Shown one piece after another: positions 44,881 to 53,914 of a stretch of 64,000 nucleotides of DNA. The notes under the pieces were generated by a model, which made no database searches, was not told where the DNA came from, and saw nothing but the letters and a program-made list of their open reading frames with translations. Source of the stretch: Bradyrhizobium elkanii USDA 76 (lineage in GTDB: Bacteria > Pseudomonadota > Alphaproteobacteria > Rhizobiales > Xanthobacteraceae); contig NZ_CP066356.1 in the NCBI RefSeq assembly GCF_023278185.1, positions 3,216,001-3,280,000 on the forward strand, written 5' to 3'. The translations under genes were made by a program, and so were the position numbers. Positions within the stretch are counted from its first letter, which is position 1. Every line of letters begins with the position of its first letter.

Positions 44881-46119
44881 TCAGCGGTCGGGCTCGATCA
44901 GCGCGCCCTTCGCAAGGAGCGCGGCAATCTCCGCCTCCGCAAGTCCTGCTTCACGGAGAATCTCACTGCCATGCTCGCCAAGCCGCGGCGGACAGGTCCG
45001 GATCGACGGCGGCGTCCGGCTCCAGGTCGCGGCCGGTCCGGCGACCCGCAGCGTGCCCTCGGTCGGATGCTCCAGTGACTGGATCAGCCCGACCTGAGCC
45101 AGATGCGGATCGTCGATCAGGCGATCGAGGTCATGCAACGGCGCATGCGGAATGTCGGCCTCTTCGAAGAAGCGCATCCATTCGGCGGTGCCGCGGGTCT
45201 TCATCATCTGCGAGAACCAGTCGTAGACGAAATCGTAGTTCCGGGTTCGGGCGGAAATGCTGTTCAGCCGAGGATCGCGATCGGCTTCGTTCGCAAGGCC
45301 GATCTTGGCGAAGAAGGCGTTCCACTGCTTGTCCGAATAGACCAGCGCGCAGATGTAGCCGTCGCTGGTCTGATAGGGGCGGCGGTCCGGCGACAGCAGC
45401 CGGGAGTAGCCGGGCGGTCCGATCGGCGGCTCGAAGCTGCGGCCGGCCATGTGATCGCCGAGCACGAACTGGGCCATGGTCTCGAACATCGGGATCTCGA
45501 TCGCCTGGCCTTCGCCGGTGCGCTCGCGATGGAATAACGCTGCGAGGACGGCGTGGACGGCATTGAGACCGACGATGCGGTCGGCCATCGTCGCCGGAGA
45601 GTAGCGCGGCTCGCCGGTGATCCTACCGGTCAGCGCGGGCAGGGCCGTCAGCCCCTGGATCAGGTCGTCATAGGCGGGCCGGCCGGCATACGGCCCGGTT
45701 TCGCCGAATCCATGCAAGCTGGCGTAGACGAGCCGCGGGTTCGTGGTGAGGAGGTCGTCGGCGCCGAGTTTCAACCGTGCCATCGCCGCGGGGCGGACGT
45801 TGTGGACGAACACGTCGGCGGCTGCGGCGAGCCGCAGTAGCGCCGCGCGGCCGCTCGGCTTCTTCAGGTTGAGCACGATCGAGCGCTTGTTGCGGTTACC
45901 CTGCAGGTACATTGCGCCCATCGCTGGGTGGCGCATCGGGGCCGCATGGCGCATGACATCGCCGTCCGGGCTCTCGACCTTAATCACGTCGGCGCCGTAG
46001 TCGCCGAGGATCATGGTCGCGTACGGTCCCATCATCACGCTGGTGAGGTCGACGATCCTGACGCCGGCGAGCGGGCCAGCCGGCGCGGATGGCGCGTCTT
46101 TCGTTGGCACCCTGCTCAA
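44881..46119 (-). CDS. CaiB/BaiF-type CoA transferase
   Basis: 412 residues; typical N-terminus with VDLTSVMMGPYATMILGDYG (about 25-44). Overlaps the TRAP binding-protein gene by four bases and is the last gene of the TRAP operon, so it probably activates the acid taken up by that transporter. Acceptor and donor unknown. Confidence 0.9.
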   Translation of the reverse strand: MSRVPTKDAPSAPAGPLAGVRIVDLTSVMMGPYATMILGDYGADVIKVESPDGDVMRHAAPMRHPAMGAMYLQGNRNKRSIVLNLKKPSGRAALLRLAAAADVFVHNVRPAAMARLKLGADDLLTTNPRLVYASLHGFGETGPYAGRPAYDDLIQGLTALPALTGRITGEPRYSPATMADRIVGLNAVHAVLAALFHRERTGEGQAIEIPMFETMAQFVLGDHMAGRSFEPPIGPPGYSRLLSPDRRPYQTSDGYICALVYSDKQWNAFFAKIGLANEADRDPRLNSISARTRNYDFVYDWFSQMMKTRGTAEWMRFFEEADIPHAPLHDLDRLIDDPHLAQVGLIQSLEHPTEGTLRVAGPAATWSRTPPSIRTCPPRLGEHGSEILREAGLAEAEIAALLAKGALIEPDR

Positions 46120-47150
46120 TGGCTGGCGGCCAGCGCTTCGGTGAAGGCCTTGAAGACGTCAGTGCCGGGCTTGCCGCGTTTGTCGACGTCCTTCACCCAA
46201 TCCTGCGCCACCGACTTGAAGGCGGTGTCGAATACCTTCTTGTCATCGTCGCTGAAGTTGATGACCTTCATGCCCTGCGACTTGATCTTGTCGGTCGCGG
46301 CCTTCTCGCCGTCCTCGAATCGCTTGCAGGCCTCGCGCGTGGTCCGTTCGCCGGCCTCGACCAGCGCCTTGCGCACGTTCTCGGGCAGCGACTTGAATTT
46401 CAGCTCGCCGATCGAATAGGTGAAGATCGCGGTACCGAAGTTCAGCCCCTCGGTGCCCGACTTCAAGATCTTGCCGAAGTCGTAGGATGCCGAGCTTTGA
46501 TAGGAGAAGATCAGCCCGTCGAGCGTGCCACGGGTCAGCGATTCATAGATTTCGGGAGCGGCCATCCGCACCGGCACGCCGCCGATCGAACGCATCATCA
46601 GATCCATCGCGCCGCCGGTGGTGCGGATCTTCAGACCTTCGAGGTCCTTTGCCGTCTTCACCTCGCGGCCGGTTGCGAGCTGGATCTGGTAAGCTGGCAG
46701 CGCCAGCGTCACCAGCGGCCGAAGCTGGTTGGGCACGAATTCCTTGGTCTCCAGGATGCCGCCATTGTGCGAGATCTTGTAGAAGGCGAGCGAGCCCCGG
46801 CATTCGCTGTCGAAGATGCCGGGCAACTCGGCAGCCGCTGTCAGCGGAAACTTGTCCGAAGAGTAGGACGGTACGATGTAGGAGATGTCGGCGACACCGA
46901 GCGCGGTGAGCTGGGCCATGTCCTTGGCCTTGCCGAGCTGCTCCGCCGGGAAGTGCTGGAACGTGACCTGGCCGTTGGTCAGCTTGGTGACGAGCTCGGA
47001 GAACGGCTTGCCGACGAGCTCATGGATCACGTGGCCGGAGGGCAGACTGTCCGCAAGGCGAAGGGTGATCTTCTCCTGGGCGCTGCCGGATCCGGCCGTG
47101 GCCGCGAACAACGCCGCGGCGAGCGCGAGCGACCTCGTTGGAGCGGACAT
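46116..47150 (-). CDS. TRAP transporter solute-binding protein (DctP family), first paralog
   Basis: 344 residues from the ATG at 47150 (GGGAGAGA upstream; a GTG at 47153 is less likely). Signal peptide cut near GSAQE, then the DctP fold with 'LRLADSLPSGH' and 'LEGLKIRTTGG'. Binds an acid in the periplasm. Overlaps the CoA transferase at its end. It shares its operon with a second binding protein at 49044-50072. Confidence 0.9.
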   Translation of the reverse strand: MSAPTRSLALAAALFAATAGSGSAQEKITLRLADSLPSGHVIHELVGKPFSELVTKLTNGQVTFQHFPAEQLGKAKDMAQLTALGVADISYIVPSYSSDKFPLTAAAELPGIFDSECRGSLAFYKISHNGGILETKEFVPNQLRPLVTLALPAYQIQLATGREVKTAKDLEGLKIRTTGGAMDLMMRSIGGVPVRMAAPEIYESLTRGTLDGLIFSYQSSASYDFGKILKSGTEGLNFGTAIFTYSIGELKFKSLPENVRKALVEAGERTTREACKRFEDGEKAATDKIKSQGMKVINFSDDDKKVFDTAFKSVAQDWVKDVDKRGKPGTDVFKAFTEALAASH

Positions 47151-47181
47151 CACATTTCTCTCCCTCTATTCGTTGCTTTTC

Positions 47182-48471
47182 TCAGTAGCCCATTTTCATA
47201 GGCAGCCAGAGGATAATCGTCGGCCAGATCACGAGAATTGCGATCGCGATCAGATGGGCGACGAAATGCGGAAATACGCCGTGGAAGACCTCCGCCACAG
47301 GGCGCCCGGAATAGCGCGCGACCACGAAGCAATTGAGACCCACAGGAGGAGTGATCATGCCGACCTCGGCGGTCACGATCTTGATGACGCCGAACCACAG
47401 CGGATCGTAGCCAAGGGACTTGATCAGCGGCAGCACGATCGGAACGGTCAACACCAGGATGGCGATCTGGTCCATGAACGAGCCGAGCACGATGTAGCCG
47501 CAGAGAATGATTGTCAGGATCAGCCACGGAGGCACCGGCAGGCTGCCCACCCAGCTCACAAGATTCTGCGTCACCTGCGTCAGCGTGAAGAAATATCCGA
47601 AGATCGAAGCGCCGAACAGGATCATGGCGATCATGCAGGTGCCGTGAGCCGAACGGAGCAATGCGCTGCGCAGAGTCTTGCGGTTGATCCTGCCCTTCCA
47701 GCAGGCGAGCGCGAACGCGCCAAACGCGCCGAGCGCGGATGCCTCGGTCGGTGTGGCGACGCCGGTATAGATGACGCCGGTGACCATGCCGAACAACAGC
47801 AGCATCGGCCCCACGACGCGCATCATGCGAAGCTTTTCCGCAAGCGATACGGAAGGAGCCGACGGAGCACGACTAGGGTCCTGCCAGGCCAGGAACCAGA
47901 CGGTGGCCATGATAGTGAAGGTGACGAGTATCCCGGGGATCACGCCGCCGATCAACAGCGCGCCGATATTTACCTCCGCGAGCAGGCCGTAGATCACCAG
48001 CGCCACAGATGGCGGGATCAGCATCGCGAGGGTGCCGGAAATCGCGACGACGCCCGCTGCCATTCTCGGTTCATAGCCCTGCTTCAGCATTGCCGGCAGG
48101 CTTGTGGCGGAAAGCGTGGCGGCGGACGCAGTGCTTGTGCCGCAGATCGCGCCGAAGCCGGCGCCGGCCAGCGCCGTCGCCATGCCGAGACCGCCCGGAA
48201 TTCGTCCGACCCAAGCCGCAGTCGCCTTGAACAGGTCGTCGGCGATTCCGCTTACGAGCACGAATTCCGCCATCAGCAGGAACATCGGGATGGTGATCAA
48301 CTCGTAAGAGGTGACGGCCGAGAGCGGCGCGGTCTGCAAAATTCCCGTGAGGATCGGCATGCCGCCGATCATGTACAGGCCGAGCACGCCGGATCCCGCC
48401 ATCGCAAAGCCGACTGGGGTGCCGATCGCAAGCAGACTGAACAGTACCAGCATCACCAGGAGAAGCGTCAT
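47182..48471 (-). CDS. TRAP transporter large permease (DctM family)
   Basis: 429 residues from the ATG at 48471; the longer frame overlaps DctQ in the wrong character. About twelve membrane segments, with the family's 'TVPIVLPLIKSLGYDPLW' near the end. It forms the channel with DctQ; four-base overlap with that gene. Confidence 0.92.
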   Translation of the reverse strand: MTLLLVMLVLFSLLAIGTPVGFAMAGSGVLGLYMIGGMPILTGILQTAPLSAVTSYELITIPMFLLMAEFVLVSGIADDLFKATAAWVGRIPGGLGMATALAGAGFGAICGTSTASAATLSATSLPAMLKQGYEPRMAAGVVAISGTLAMLIPPSVALVIYGLLAEVNIGALLIGGVIPGILVTFTIMATVWFLAWQDPSRAPSAPSVSLAEKLRMMRVVGPMLLLFGMVTGVIYTGVATPTEASALGAFGAFALACWKGRINRKTLRSALLRSAHGTCMIAMILFGASIFGYFFTLTQVTQNLVSWVGSLPVPPWLILTIILCGYIVLGSFMDQIAILVLTVPIVLPLIKSLGYDPLWFGVIKIVTAEVGMITPPVGLNCFVVARYSGRPVAEVFHGVFPHFVAHLIAIAILVIWPTIILWLPMKMGY

Positions 48472-49016
48472 TCGAATGTCTCTCCGGCGGCATGCGAGGC
48501 GGGCAGTGCGATCACGCTGCGTCCGGTCGCGAGCGAAATCGCGTGTGCGACGAGGTGCAGCACGAGGCGGATCGTGATCAGCCCGGCGCCGAACGGCACC
48601 AGTCCGATCGACGGCCACATCGGCCACGGGATCGCGCCGGCCATCACGTCAGCGGACTCGAAGCTGTCGACGGCACGCAGGAAGCCGAGATAGGCGATCA
48701 GCGAGAATATGGCGATGCCGACAATGCAGGTCACGATTTCCGAGATGCGGATCATCGCCGGCGAGAATTTCTGCTGCAGGATATCGACGCTGACATGGGC
48801 ACGGCTGGCGTAGGCTTCCGACAGCACGAGAAAGAAGATGCCAGCCATCAGATAGAGCGAGATCAGGTCATAGGCCCACGAGAATGGCTTGTTGAAGGCG
48901 TAACGCATGATGACGTCGCCAAACACGATCATCATGATCGTGAACATGAACGTCGCGGCAATCGTCGAGGCGATCTTCTCGATGGCACCGAGCGCCCTTA
49001 ACAATCCGTCGATCAA
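48468..49016 (-). CDS. TRAP transporter small permease (DctQ family)
   Basis: 182 residues starting at a TTG (49016) after a GGGGGC-rich site; no ATG fits. Four membrane segments; the family motif 'VFGDVIMRYAFNKPFSWA' is near 31-48. Overlaps DctM. Confidence 0.88.
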   Translation of the reverse strand: MIDGLLRALGAIEKIASTIAATFMFTIMMIVFGDVIMRYAFNKPFSWAYDLISLYLMAGIFFLVLSEAYASRAHVSVDILQQKFSPAMIRISEIVTCIVGIAIFSLIAYLGFLRAVDSFESADVMAGAIPWPMWPSIGLVPFGAGLITIRLVLHLVAHAISLATGRSVIALPASHAAGETFE

Positions 49017-49043
49017 GAGTCTTGCCCCCGTGGCTTTGTGTGT

Positions 49044-50072
49044 TCACTTTGCCGGAATGGCAGCGACCGCGGCGTCGAATTCCTTGAGCGCGTCGCTGCC
49101 GTGCTTGCCGCGTGCATCGAGCCCGTCGGCCCAGGCCTTGCTCACGCCCTTCGTCAGATCCTTGAGCTTTGCGACGACGTCGGACTGCAGGGTGTCGAAG
49201 CGGACGCCCGCGGTCTCCATCGACCTCATGGTCTCGCTGTCCTGCTTTTGCACTTCCTTGCAGGCTGATGGCAGGATCTCCTCGGCGACGTCGACCATGG
49301 CCTTCTGGATCGCGGGCGACAGTTTCTTCCAGGCGTTCTCGCTGATCGAATATGCGACCACGAAGCTTGCGAAGCCGAAGCCTTCGGTGGAATGGTTGAC
49401 GAGCTTGTCGGCGCCGTAGGCGACGACGCTCTCGAGCGGAAACAGCAGGCCGTCCATCGTGCCACGCGACAGCGACTCATAAGCGTCGGGCGCCGCCATG
49501 CGCACCGGCACTGCACCGATGGCGCGCAGGGTGAGGTCCTGCGCGCCGCCGGTCGATCGCAGCTTCAGTCCATTGATATCGGCAACATCCTTCACCGGCT
49601 GCTTCACGGTCAGGATGCGATACGGCGGCAGGCTCACCGCGAGCAGCAGGCGGATGCCGTTTGCGGTATAATCCTGCTGTGCAATCACGCCGCTGCGCGC
49701 GGATTTCCAATACGCCAGCGTGCCTTGGCAGGAATGCTCGAACGCGCCGGGCAGCATCGCGACTTCGGAGACCGGCATCTTGTCGGACACGTAGGCGGGC
49801 GCGACATAGCCGATATCGGCGACGCCAGTTTGCGTCAGCCTGAGCATGTCAGCGGCCTTGCCGAGTTGCTGGGCCGGATAATGCTCGAACGTCACCGCGT
49901 TGTTGGTGCGCTTCTGGACCTCGGCCATCCAGGGCTCGAGCACGAGGCGGACGAGATAGTGGCCTTTCGGAAAGGAGTCGGCGACCCGCAGCTTGATCGG
50001 GTCCGCCGCCGCAAGATTGACCGATGCGATGAGGAAGCCGTAACCGGCCAGCGCCTGCCAAAGCCCGCCCAT
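49044..50072 (-). CDS. TRAP transporter solute-binding protein (DctP family), second paralog
   Basis: 342 residues from the ATG at 50072, giving a signal peptide cut near LAAAD; a frame open to 50117 is not needed. Clearly related to the paralog at 46116-47150 (shared 'VRMAAP..YESL.RGT.DGL'), but not a recent copy. First gene of the operon, 27 bases before DctQ. Two binding proteins probably widen the substrate range of one membrane pair. Confidence 0.9.
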   Translation of the reverse strand: MGGLWQALAGYGFLIASVNLAAADPIKLRVADSFPKGHYLVRLVLEPWMAEVQKRTNNAVTFEHYPAQQLGKAADMLRLTQTGVADIGYVAPAYVSDKMPVSEVAMLPGAFEHSCQGTLAYWKSARSGVIAQQDYTANGIRLLLAVSLPPYRILTVKQPVKDVADINGLKLRSTGGAQDLTLRAIGAVPVRMAAPDAYESLSRGTMDGLLFPLESVVAYGADKLVNHSTEGFGFASFVVAYSISENAWKKLSPAIQKAMVDVAEEILPSACKEVQKQDSETMRSMETAGVRFDTLQSDVVAKLKDLTKGVSKAWADGLDARGKHGSDALKEFDAAVAAIPAK

Positions 50073-50462
50073 ATGTCCTGCCCCTGAGTAACCTTGTTGT
50101 TTTGAGCAGCTGGGCACAAACGAATTTGCCCGTCAAGCAGGGCTCGGCTGAGCGTGCTTGATGAGACAACCAAAGAGCGCGAGACGCCATGCGCCCGCGA
50201 TTGCGACGATGGAAGGCATCACGGGAGAGGATGTCGAAATGCCCGCCCTGATCACCGATTACGTCCCGTGACGACCAACTAGGAACCTGATCCGCAAGAA
50301 AGACCCGGATGCGACATCAATTTTGTCCACTGCGCGGGAAATTCCTCTGCGCCCGATCGCACCGTCGCCAGCAGCACAGCCGATGCGGCGAGTAGGAACT
50401 CGCCGCGCTCCCGAAAAGGAAAGGTCGAAAATGTTGCTTAGTGTGTGATCGACTAGCCTAGA
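50073..50462. other. Gene-free stretch upstream of the TRAP operon
   Basis: 390 bases holding the TRAP operon promoter region (not resolved) and a hairpin at 50385-50406. No supported gene. Confidence 0.45.
50385..50406 (-). terminator. Hairpin downstream of opgC
   Basis: GCGGCGAGT (50385-50393) and ACTCGCCGC (50398-50406) form a perfect 9-bp stem with a 4-base loop, about 57 bases past the opgC stop. No T-run on either strand. Confidence 0.45.
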
Positions 50463-51626
50463 TCACCGGATTGAGGAATGCGCCCCGACGGCCGACTTGC
50501 CGTCCTGCCGCTTCGACCACGAGACGTAGTAGGCGACGGCCGTCATCGCGGCGATACCGGCGATGCTGACCGCGACCTGCCTTGCCAGTGAGTATGGGCC
50601 CGTAATCAGGATCAGGTGCGCAGCGAATGAGAGGAAGACGCCTGCACAGAACACGGCCAGCCATTCCTCGCCGCACTTGATGATCGGCTGCAAGGCGTGA
50701 GATCGCAGGTATTCCCAATCGCGCGGCACCAGCCACGTGAACAGGAACGTCAAGGTCACGAAGTGCAGGATGCGATGAGGCGCGACATCCTCCCGGTCGT
50801 TTGGCGGTAGCATATCGCTCAGCCCGCTCGGCATCATTTGCGCGAGTGCCGGGATATCGCTGGTCGAGACGATCGTCAGGGCGAACAGCAAATACAGCAA
50901 CGCCGTAGCGCGTAGCGCGGGAGCGGCCTGCATCGCGCGGATCGCGGGTGCATATCGCGCGCCGATCAGCGCGAGCCAGCCGCCCATCACGAACAGCAAT
51001 TGCCAGCAGAACGGATTGAGGTACCAGTCTCCATACGGATATGACGACAGGTTCCAGTCGAGCAGCCGGCCGGCCGCATAGAGGGTCACGGACGCGACGA
51101 TCGTCACGTTCGGCACGTACAACAGCCCGAACACGATGATGGGCTGGAACGCCATCAAGGCAATGGTGAGTTGCAGCACGTCGAGATTGAGCGGCTTGGC
51201 CTGCAGGAACAGGCCGTAGATCAACGTCCGGATCGGGTGATCGATGAAGCCGGTGATGTTGAACTCGCTGATGATCTCGGGCGCCGCGGTCCGGGTAGCG
51301 ACATAGCTGATCAACTCGACATAGATCACGAACAAAACGATATAGGCGGCATAGAGCTGCCATACGCGCTTGAAGATGCGGGTTGCGGCCACCAGGAATC
51401 CGCGTTCCAGCGTCATTCTGGCGTAGATCAGCGTCACTGCGTAGCCGCCAACGAATACAAAAAGGTCGGTTGCGCCGCTGAAGCCGAAGTTGCGCATGGT
51501 CAGCGCGCCGACGACGTTGTGCGGAATATGGTCCAGAAACAGAAACCAGTTTGCGATGCCAAGCAGCAGCGCGATCCTGAGATCGCCATCGGCTTTCGCG
51601 ATCTCGGCGTTTGTTGTCGAAGTCAT
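50463..51626 (-). CDS. opgC: OpgC-domain membrane protein (periplasmic glucan succinylation)
   Basis: 387 residues with about ten membrane segments. The family signature at the start, 'LDHIPHNVVGALTMRNFGFSGATDLFVF' (about 31-58), is clear. OpgC-type acyltransferases add succinyl groups to osmoregulated periplasmic glucans, which matter in rhizobium-plant contact. Stands alone here, without opgG/opgH, so its partner genes are elsewhere. Confidence 0.88.
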   Translation of the reverse strand: MTSTTNAEIAKADGDLRIALLLGIANWFLFLDHIPHNVVGALTMRNFGFSGATDLFVFVGGYAVTLIYARMTLERGFLVAATRIFKRVWQLYAAYIVLFVIYVELISYVATRTAAPEIISEFNITGFIDHPIRTLIYGLFLQAKPLNLDVLQLTIALMAFQPIIVFGLLYVPNVTIVASVTLYAAGRLLDWNLSSYPYGDWYLNPFCWQLLFVMGGWLALIGARYAPAIRAMQAAPALRATALLYLLFALTIVSTSDIPALAQMMPSGLSDMLPPNDREDVAPHRILHFVTLTFLFTWLVPRDWEYLRSHALQPIIKCGEEWLAVFCAGVFLSFAAHLILITGPYSLARQVAVSIAGIAAMTAVAYYVSWSKRQDGKSAVGAHSSIR

Positions 51627-51790
51627 CTGAAGCTGAAATTTGCCGGCCCGAGAAACGAATCGCTAATCTAGAGGGAACCCGCGCCTGGTCCGAATAGACT
51701 TTGCGTGAACCCTATCTAGTCCGTTTCGGGTTCCGGCCAAGTGGCCGGCTCAAGAAAGATCACGTTTTCGCAATCATCCCGTGAGCGGTG

Positions 51791-52066
51791 TCAGACCGGT
51801 TCGTGTTTGCGCAGGTCGCGGGCGTGATCCAGCGTATTGGCTTGCAGGTTCGCGCCGGTCGCGGGGAGCTCCGGCAGGGCGGCCTCGGCCAGGAGGTCGT
51901 CCGTGACATCCTCGACCGAACGCTCGGCAGTCTCGTGAATGAAGCTGATGTTCGTATATTCGCCCGAGGCGATTCGTGAGACGACGTCGCGTCGTGTCAT
52001 TTCGGGATCGACGATCGCCTCGCGGCCACGGCGGCCATAATCGATCATCACGACGAAGTACTGCAT
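51791..52066 (-). CDS. Conserved small protein of unknown function, S24-regulated
   Basis: 91 residues from the ATG at 52066 (MQYFVVMIDYGRRG). A GTG at 52096 is the annotatable longer start, but it falls only a few bases after a good -10 (52102-52107), where transcription should just begin, so I prefer 52066. The sequence is acidic with ERSVEDVTDDLLAEAA. Its promoter contains a perfect operator-like palindrome shared with the S24 repressor gene, so it is probably controlled by that repressor. No domain recognised. Confidence 0.65.
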   Translation of the reverse strand: MQYFVVMIDYGRRGREAIVDPEMTRRDVVSRIASGEYTNISFIHETAERSVEDVTDDLLAEAALPELPATGANLQANTLDHARDLRKHEPV

Positions 52067-52101
52067 TGCCGGATCGTTCGGTGTTCTGACTGTCACCGGG
52101 C

Positions 52102-52130
52102 ATTATTTCCGATAATCGGAAGTATGTCAA
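52102..52130 (-). promoter_or_regulatory. Sigma70-type promoter with operator in its spacer
   Basis: Read on the minus strand: -35 TTGACA (52130-52125), 17-base spacer, -10 AATAAT (52107-52102). The spacer holds most of the palindrome TTCCGATAATCGGAA. Confidence 0.7.
52107..52121. promoter_or_regulatory. Operator-like palindrome 1
   Basis: TTCCGAT-A-ATCGGAA is a perfect 7+7 palindrome about one base. It sits between -35 and -10 of the promoter for the small gene, where a bound repressor would block polymerase. Confidence 0.7.
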
Positions 52131-52219
52131 GGTGAATTGTTGAAAACCGAAATTCAGGCATACACCGGCCGGACCGATTCGGCCCGAAGGCGTCCGAATC
52201 GGTCCCTGAAGCAGCACGG

Positions 52220-52858
52220 TTACTTTTCGGACGATCGCCCGCCCTGCGTCCGGGCAGATTTGCGACTCTTCGCCGCCGATTTGCCGCGCAGCCTTTCGAT
52301 CTGGCCGCGGGGCAGGGTGACGCAGATTTCGCCGATCCATTCAAGCTTTACGCCGTTGATCGGCTTGGCATTAAAGCTCTTGAGGTTGACAGTGCCGGAC
52401 GAACTGCCGCGTTCGATCGTCTTCAGATATCGCTCGCCGCTCTTCAGCCGGACCGCAGCTTCCTCTCCGTAGAAGCTCGATAGCGGATAGCGCTGCTCGC
52501 GATACACCACGATGACGTCGCCGTTCTCGTATTTCGGCAGCATCGAATCGCCTGAGACCTCGAAAGCGACGGTCTCCTCCGTCATCGGGAACGGAAGCTC
52601 GATTTCGCCGAGACCCTCCGGCGGGACCTGCTCAAGCTCCGGCTGGATCGAGGCGCCGGCGCCGACCCGGCCCACGATCGGCACCGAATTCAGCTCCAAA
52701 TACTCCATGATCGGGGCAATCTCGGATGCCTTGATCAACCTAATTCCCGACAGGATTTCGGAGACCGCCCCGGCCCGAACCCCCATCGCGCGGGCGAGCC
52801 CGCCTTTGCTCTTCCCGGTCTTTTCCAGTGCTCGTTCGATCAGTGCCGCGTCCAGCAT
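52220..52858 (-). CDS. S24-family (CI/LexA-like) transcriptional repressor
   Basis: 212 residues: helix-turn-helix at about 15-42 (KGGLARAMGVRAGAVSEIL), then an S24 peptidase domain with the self-cleavage site near VGAGA (65-69), nucleophile Ser105 (GDSMLP) and base Lys146 (RYLKTI). A basic tail follows. It should bind DNA as a dimer and cleave itself upon DNA damage, releasing targets. It is divergent from the GcrA-like gene, and its promoter carries an operator-like site, so it is probably self-regulated. Confidence 0.88.
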   Translation of the reverse strand: MLDAALIERALEKTGKSKGGLARAMGVRAGAVSEILSGIRLIKASEIAPIMEYLELNSVPIVGRVGAGASIQPELEQVPPEGLGEIELPFPMTEETVAFEVSGDSMLPKYENGDVIVVYREQRYPLSSFYGEEAAVRLKSGERYLKTIERGSSSGTVNLKSFNAKPINGVKLEWIGEICVTLPRGQIERLRGKSAAKSRKSARTQGGRSSEK

Positions 52859-52885
52859 GTTTCATCCTTTCCCAAACCCGGACAC

Positions 52886-52914
52886 ACTATATCCGTTACG
52901 ATTATCAGAAACAA
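52886..52914 (-). promoter_or_regulatory. Promoter of the S24 repressor gene
   Basis: On the minus strand: -35 TTGTTT (52914-52909), 17-base spacer, -10 TATAGT (52891-52886), 28 bases before the repressor ATG at 52858. The operator-like site 2 fills the spacer. Confidence 0.65.
52896..52911. promoter_or_regulatory. Operator-like site 2
   Basis: Minus-strand TTTCTGATAATCGTAA differs from operator 1 (with its flanking T) at only 2 of 16 positions. It overlaps the repressor gene's own promoter. Confidence 0.6.
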
Positions 52915-52917
52915 GGC

Positions 52918-52946
52918 TTGACATTTTATTCGGAATATCGGAAGAT
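52918..52946 (+). promoter_or_regulatory. Promoter of the GcrA-like gene
   Basis: -35 TTGACA (52918-52923), 17-base spacer, weak -10 gaagat (52941-52946), about 40 bases before the ATG at 52987. The spacer holds operator-like site 3. Confidence 0.55.
52929..52943. promoter_or_regulatory. Operator-like site 3
   Basis: TTCGGAATATCGGAA matches operator 1 at 12 of 15 positions, with an intact ATCGGAA half-site. It lies over the GcrA-like gene's promoter spacer and -10. Confidence 0.5.
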
Positions 52947-52986
52947 GTGCGAGGCGCCGGCGGAATGACAGAAATGGGAATTTGGA

Positions 52987-53547
52987 ATGGAAACGATGAA
53001 CTGGCTGCCGGAGCATTCGGCAGCCTTGCAGGACCTCCGCGCCCGCGGCTTGTCCTATTCGGAAATCGCTGACACGATCAACGCTACCTTCAAGACGGCC
53101 TATACGCGCAACGCGGCGCTCAGCCGGGCGCAGCGCATGGGGTTGGCGGGCCTTGAAAGGCTCGAGCCGTCCCTGCCGGGGCACCTCGATCCGCCCAAAT
53201 CGCCCCTGCCGGAGCTCCCAAGGTTCGGGCGGCTGCGTGAAGGGCGCGCCGAATTGACGCCCGATCTGCTTCGCGGGCCAAAGATCTTCACTGAAACGGT
53301 GGAGATGCCGCAACTTCGTTGCGTGGTGGTCGTGCCGCGGCATCTTTCGCTGCTCGACCTCAAACCCGGAGACTGTCGCTATCCCTATGGTGGCGATCGC
53401 GACGGCGAGACAATGACCTTCTGCGGTCATCCGTGCCGGTCGGGCTCGAGCTACTGCACCCCGCATTTTCACCTCAGTCGCGATCCTGAGGCCACGGCGA
53501 GGCCGGTATTGAGCGCCGCCTGGCTTCAAGCCATCGGGGCCGGTTGA
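52987..53547 (+). CDS. GcrA-family cell-cycle regulator
   Basis: 186 residues. The N-terminal GcrA helix-turn-helix is clear (LRARGLSYSEIADTINATF..AYTRNAALSRAQRMGL, about 17-55). The C-terminal half has a Cys-rich part (FCGHPCRSGSSYCTPHF, near 150) like the sigma-binding domain of GcrA proteins. A second in-frame ATG (52996) gives the family-typical MNWLP start. Chromosomal GcrA is a core regulator; this paralog, paired with an S24 repressor and a recombinase, looks like a mobile-element copy. Confidence 0.88.
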   Translation: METMNWLPEHSAALQDLRARGLSYSEIADTINATFKTAYTRNAALSRAQRMGLAGLERLEPSLPGHLDPPKSPLPELPRFGRLREGRAELTPDLLRGPKIFTETVEMPQLRCVVVVPRHLSLLDLKPGDCRYPYGGDRDGETMTFCGHPCRSGSSYCTPHFHLSRDPEATARPVLSAAWLQAIGAG

Positions 53548-53641
53548 GGCAATTCATCACCAGACCGACGGACATCGGTCCGCAACCGAGATCGCGCGGA
53601 AGCCTCCGCGCGTCCATCATCAGATATTTTGGAGGTTACCA

Positions 53642-53779
53642 ATGCCGCGAGCCAGGCGCCGGAAGCCGCACGATCCCGCCGGAGCGCGCGAAGCGGTCAA
53701 TGCGCGACGCGGATGGTCGTCTGTAAAAAAAGCTGTGACTGCACCAAAAGAGGCGGAAGGCGAGCGGGCTGCGGCTTAG
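53642..53779 (+). CDS. 45-residue basic micro-protein
   Basis: ATG at 53642 with a textbook ribosome binding site (TTGGAGG, six bases before). Product MPRARRRKPHDPAG... has 12 Arg/Lys in 45 residues and ends ERAAA. A basic, probably disordered DNA- or RNA-binding peptide; family unknown. It sits between the GcrA-like and recombinase genes on the same strand. Confidence 0.6.
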   Translation: MPRARRRKPHDPAGAREAVNARRGWSSVKKAVTAPKEAEGERAAA

Positions 53780-53914
53780 GGGCCGATACGTCAGGTAAAC
53801 TGCCTCTCACGTGATTAGCATCTTCAGCCACACTGACGAGGCTGCTGCGCTTTGCTATTGTTTTTGCGCACAGAGAAGCCCACGGTTATATCGCCTATGC
53901 GCGGGAGCAGCCTT

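Noticed and set aside
50385..50406. Hairpin considered as a TRAP operon operator
   Set aside because: It is over 300 bases from the operon start and nearer the opgC end; a transcript-end role fits better.
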